A DNA stretch of 64,000 nt from Pieris napi. Taxonomy: Eukaryota; Arthropoda; Insecta; Lepidoptera; Pieridae. The stretch spans positions 7,378,001 through 7,442,000 of the forward strand of contig NC_062253.1 of the NCBI RefSeq assembly GCF_905475465.1. The letters run 5' to 3'. The notes under the pieces were generated by a model. That model saw only the letters and a list, made by a program, of their open reading frames with translations. It had not been told where the DNA came from and ran no database searches. Of the stretch, positions 60,297 through 64,000 are shown in pieces. Every line of letters begins with the position of its first letter. The stretch's first letter is position 1. A program made the position numbers and the translations under genes.

Positions 60297-60713
60297 GGGG
60301 GCGTCCATAAATTACGTGAGGTGTTTTTTTAAATTTTCTGTACCTCCCTCCCCCCCTGGTGAGATGTCGTGAGATTTAATTCAACCCCCTCCCCCAACCC
60401 CCAATCTCACGTGAGATTTTTCAAAATGTGGGTTTCTTACGTAAACGCGTTGGATTGTTATTGTAAAAAGAAAAAAAATTGCTTCGTGCTTTTATTTGCG
60501 ACTAAAACAAAATAAGTGAATGTTGAGCGTTTAGGTATGGAGTTAGCGGGAAGTTGCAGAGTTTTTTTTTCTATCAAAGTTTTTTTTTTTCAATCAGGAA
60601 AAAAATTGCGTGATATTTGCCGAGACCCCCCCTCTCTCCAACGTAAGATTAAATGAGATTTACTCAATCCCCTCCCCCTCCTTAAACACCTCACGTAATT
60701 TATGGACGCCCCC
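60297..60713. mobile_element. Harbinger-type MITE in the Khc-73 3' UTR
   Basis: 417 bp, TAA at 60294-60296 and 60714-60716. Ends GGGGGCGTCCATAAATTACG and a perfect reverse complement, arms of about 30 bp (to GTGAGGTGTTT). Poly-pyrimidine and purine blocks inside. Low divergence of the ends suggests recent insertion. Confidence 0.85.
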
Positions 60714-62020
60714 TAACTGATTGTTTCGTTTTAGTCCCGGTTTTAATATATTTAATGAATTTTATCATTAGGAAAACATTTCTCCATATTATTGTTTGTT
60801 ACAATAATATTTGAATGAAATGTTTTTCCGTAAGTGTCGAATTAGCGAATTATTTTATTTCGAGACCATATTTGTAAATATAATTGACATCATTTTATTT
60901 TTATGTAAATATGTGTATGTGTGTTGTTAATTTAATGACCAATGAATCGTTTGTGATCAGGATTGTTTGTATAGAATTTTTTAACTGTATAGTTTTTACC
61001 ATTATTTATGTATTATGCTTTTTTGAAGCTCATCAATTTGTAAAAAAAAACTTAAGAAACTTTATCATCGTTTGACAAGGTTCCTAAGAGCATTTGACAT
61101 ATTTTGACATTTACCTATCGGTGGACGGGACTTAAATATACAATGATTATATATTTTGCATTTAAATTTATTCTCGAATTGCTCAGTCTTTGGACACGAT
61201 TGCCTATTGTGATAGTTTCTTGCCAGTTTAGAAAGTTTTCATTAAATTCTCCCTATTGTTTGGTAATAACGAAATCGTCCAATATCACATCTACGTCCTT
61301 TCAAAGACTTGTACTTAGTACATTAGCCATGGACTCACCGAAATCTTTTCTCGGGTGCAAATGACAGCGATAATTTACGCAATATTCTTATATTAAACGC
61401 TGATAAAGTATTTTTGCGTGTTCACGCTTATTCTATTTCGTCGTCGCTCGTCACTTGCACCACATATATTAGGGTTGTGTAGTTAAAAATTTTGAGATTG
61501 TAAATTTAATATTTATAGACGATTCGACGTGCTGTATATTACACCCATGAAAAACTTAGTCCTGTGTCATTATCCATCCAGAAACAATAAAGTATATTGA
61601 TTTTCCCATTGTGTGGTAGCTAATTGGGGTAGCTTAGGTGAAATCTGAATGCTAGTAGGAAAGTGTATTCATATGTATTAGGGTATATTCACATCGATTC
61701 GCTTCATCCGCCGAAGCAATAGAGTTAGTTCACCTTTATTGTATATTCCATCCTTTTAGACGTAATTGTTAAGTACACTTTGAGTACACAATTAGATTTA
61801 ACGCCTCGTTATTTACTAGTGTTTTTAAAAATCTCACTTTCAACCGCCCGTGACTTGCCACCACGTAAAGTAAAAAATTAAAAAATGTTCGCGTATTAAT
61901 GCACCAAGTAAGTTTCCAGTGTGTAAGTTGGCAAGATGCGATGTAACTACTAAACGCCTGGTTTCTATATCGATTCGTAACTGCTAGATTATTTTATATA
62001 CAAAATACCTCTAGCAATTA

Positions 62021-62304
62021 GAGCGTTCAAGTATGACGTCACGCAATTTTTGCAGATTATTGAACCTCCCCCTCCCCCGTGTAACGCGCCGTAACGTTTT
62101 TCTGTAACCAAGTACAGTACTGTAACCAAGTATAGTAATACGTGACCACCTAGTGACTCTTTATACCAAAAAGTTACCATTATGTGGTGTAAAGTATTGG
62201 AAAGTCGAATAACAATAACGCGTAATTCATTCCCCGCCCCGCATCGTAACGTTTTACAAAAGGACCCCCCCCTCCAAAATTCGTTACGTAACACTTGAAC
62301 GCTC
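62021..62304. mobile_element. Harbinger-like MITE, full length
   Basis: GAGCGTTCAAGTATGACGTC and complement end ACACTTGAACGCTC; flanks TTA and TCA; same family as 46927-47193. Confidence 0.78.
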
Positions 62305-63100
62305 TCAAAATCTTGCCAAATTACGTGCCGATATGACAAACTCGACTGATGTCTTATTTCATTCGAACGCTTATTAGACGTATCGTACTTAACATTCCAT
62401 TTGGACATTTATCACCTTATTATAAGTTAGATTTTTATAGTGTGAATGATTTTTGCATTTTTACCGATCAGGCCTCAACTAGGACAGCTCAATGTGTAGT
62501 CTTTTAAATATAGTAGGATGTGTCTTTGAAATTCTCGATGTGCTTCTGTCCAATAGTTTGGTAGGACAACGAGGGAGACAATCTGTCTTTATATATTGGT
62601 TTTAATCAAAATTAAAGACGGATTTAAGGCAATAAAGTTAGTTGAGATTAAGATGAAATCATTTGGAGTATGCACTAGGGCTCCTAGGCTAATAGTGACC
62701 TTGACGTCTAATTTATTTTAATTAGAACTAAGCTGACAACGTGCTGTGCTTGTTTTAAAATGTAGTTATTATTTGTTTTATAGAGTAATTCGTATTTATT
62801 GCAGTCAATTAATTGCATATGAGCTTATGAATTCGTTGTATTATTTTGGTGACATTTTTTGTAGCAATGATGTTATTGTGTTGCCAGTTTTAAAATTGTG
62901 TAAAAATAGATCACAATTATTGATTTTTTTATGTGATAAGCCATAGATTAGGCAGCTACTTGGTAGCAGGATAGATGGTTGCATAATTCATTATTGTAAA
63001 CATATAAAGAGATTTTTAATATTTAAATACAGATAGTTCACTTCTAGAGGAAATATTTTTGCCAAGTAGCAACTTTGAGTCAACCATCGCTGTCATTATC

Positions 63101-63106
63101 AATAAA
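63101..63106 (+). terminator. Candidate poly(A) signal AATAAA
   Basis: AATAAA followed within 40 bases by T/G-rich sequence (GAGTTTTGTATTTATTTTTC). One of three candidates; the 3' UTR would be 3 kb. Confidence 0.35.
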
Positions 63107-64000
63107 TGTATAAAATTCTGAGTTTTGTATTTATTTTTCTTCCCGTTCTGATTACGTAGTTTGCATGATTAACAATAGATTCGTAGGAATGTAGAGGCAG
63201 GTGGAAAGTAGTTTAAAACTTGTAGTTCTTTAACATTACATTACAAATAAATTGCTGAAAAGATTAGAACATTAGAAGCATTTCTACTATATACTGCTAC
63301 AAACAATATATTATACAGATAAACCTCAAAGCTACGTACAGAATAGTAAATAATATTTGCACGCGACGATTCTTATCTAGGCTACTGTTTAAGATATACA
63401 CTTTTAGCGATTTAAAACAAGGAATGTCTAGCAACGTTGAAAGTTATCTGCTATTGCACGTTGACTTTGGTTTAAATAAAGATAAATATAACAACTATTC
63501 GAAGCGTATAATTACGTTTACGAAGAAGAAATAAGAAATGAAGGCATGTGACCTAATACTTATTATTATTTCGTTTTATATATTAAATACATAATAGTTT
63601 TAACGTATTAGGAATCCTTTATAAAATATTTAAAAGTGAATACAAAATATTATGGACGTTGTGGTAATGATAGTTAAAAATCAATATTAAATTAGTACCT
63701 AAATAACGATAAACGGTTGAATGTTAATTGAATCCTGTCAAAGTTGTGCTACAAGCTCACGTCATTGGAACTTAAAGGTTATAGAAGGGTAAGTACACAA
63801 TTTAATTATCTATTGATAAATACGAAGTATCTGTCTTATCTCTAATTTAACATCTGTTTCATTTATAGCTTTTCTGTATAGGCAAGTAAGTAGCCTTTTG
63901 CACCTGAGACTTAAATTTTTGGGTCATACTTATATAATTATCGTCACGTTATATTTATATACCGTACAAGCAATTTTGCACAGGCGCAAAAATAAAAAGG

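Larger units (their letters stand above)
60101..64000. other. 3' UTR and downstream DNA
   Basis: Starts with a 37-base perfect alternating purine-pyrimidine tract (60124-60160). Holds MITEs at 60297-60713 and 62021-62304. Possible poly(A) signals AATAAA at 61586, 62631 and 63101; which is used cannot be told. No further gene seen to 64000. Confidence 0.7.

Noticed and set aside
61104..61364. 86-codon open frame downstream of the kinesin
   Set aside because: No motif, no conserved start context, lies in probable 3' UTR.
61989..62408. 139-codon minus-strand frame
   Set aside because: Runs through a Harbinger-like MITE; same peptide pieces appear in the other MITE copies.
1..64000. CRISPR array, bacterial operon or phage-like cassette
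   Set aside because: No regularly spaced direct repeats, no prokaryotic gene organisation; spliced eukaryotic gene and eukaryotic repeats throughout.

Overview
This window is a stretch of insect nuclear DNA, almost certainly from a moth or butterfly. It is AT-rich, has many short exons in long introns, and is packed with repeat types familiar from Lepidoptera: tRNA-derived SINEs, small Helitrons ending in CTAG, MITEs of several superfamilies, and CR1-like LINEs. The lepidopteran assignment is inferred from the repeat content and the insect-like protein; the species is not identified.

Only one host gene can be supported: a kinesin-3 motor of the Khc-73 / KIF13A-KIF13B family on the plus strand. 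Its coding part runs from 14711 to the stop codon at 60098-60100. I resolve 34 coding exons (numbered 1-24 and 26-35) whose splice phases chain without a break and encode 1814 residues plus stop. Number 25 is reserved for two further candidate cassette exons, 25a and 25b (48261-48380 and 49620-49661). The first exon seen starts inside the ATP-binding P-loop, so about 100 N-terminal motor residues and the promoter lie upstream of the window. Order of domains: motor (14711-23384), neck and first coil, FHA (24719-26239), coiled coils, the kinesin-associated KIF1B region (31125-33367), the conserved KIF13 stalk that in homologues binds Dlg-type MAGUKs (34878-47447), a low-complexity tail with one coiled coil (50782-57134), and a C-terminal CAP-Gly domain (58129-59397).

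Layout: 1-14710 is the 3' part of a long intron holding a foldback Tc1/mariner-like element, a tandem pair of GC-rich TIR elements, SINEs, a pogo-like element, a Helitron, a composite hairpin repeat and a hAT MITE. 14711-37620 holds exons 1-19 with SINEs, MITEs and a dead reverse transcriptase fragment between them. The intron 37621-43314 holds a nearly full-length CR1-like LINE in antisense (ORF1 with a PHD finger; ORF2 with endonuclease and reverse transcriptase, split by one frameshift). 43315-60100 holds exons 20-35, again with Helitrons, Harbinger-like MITEs and retroelement pieces. 60101-64000 is 3' UTR and downstream DNA with a 417-bp TAA-flanked MITE about 200 bp after the stop; no second gene is visible.

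I do not see a new multi-gene system. The most useful points for follow-up are the two unlisted in-frame candidate exons and the 33-nt microexon of the kinesin, the LINE with its one-base ORF1/ORF2 spacing and single frameshift, the composite MITE-plus-hairpin repeat seen at two loci, the GC-rich tandem element that shares a ~59-bp piece with a LINE tail 39 kb away, and repeats whose ends lie within a few bases of kinesin splice sites.
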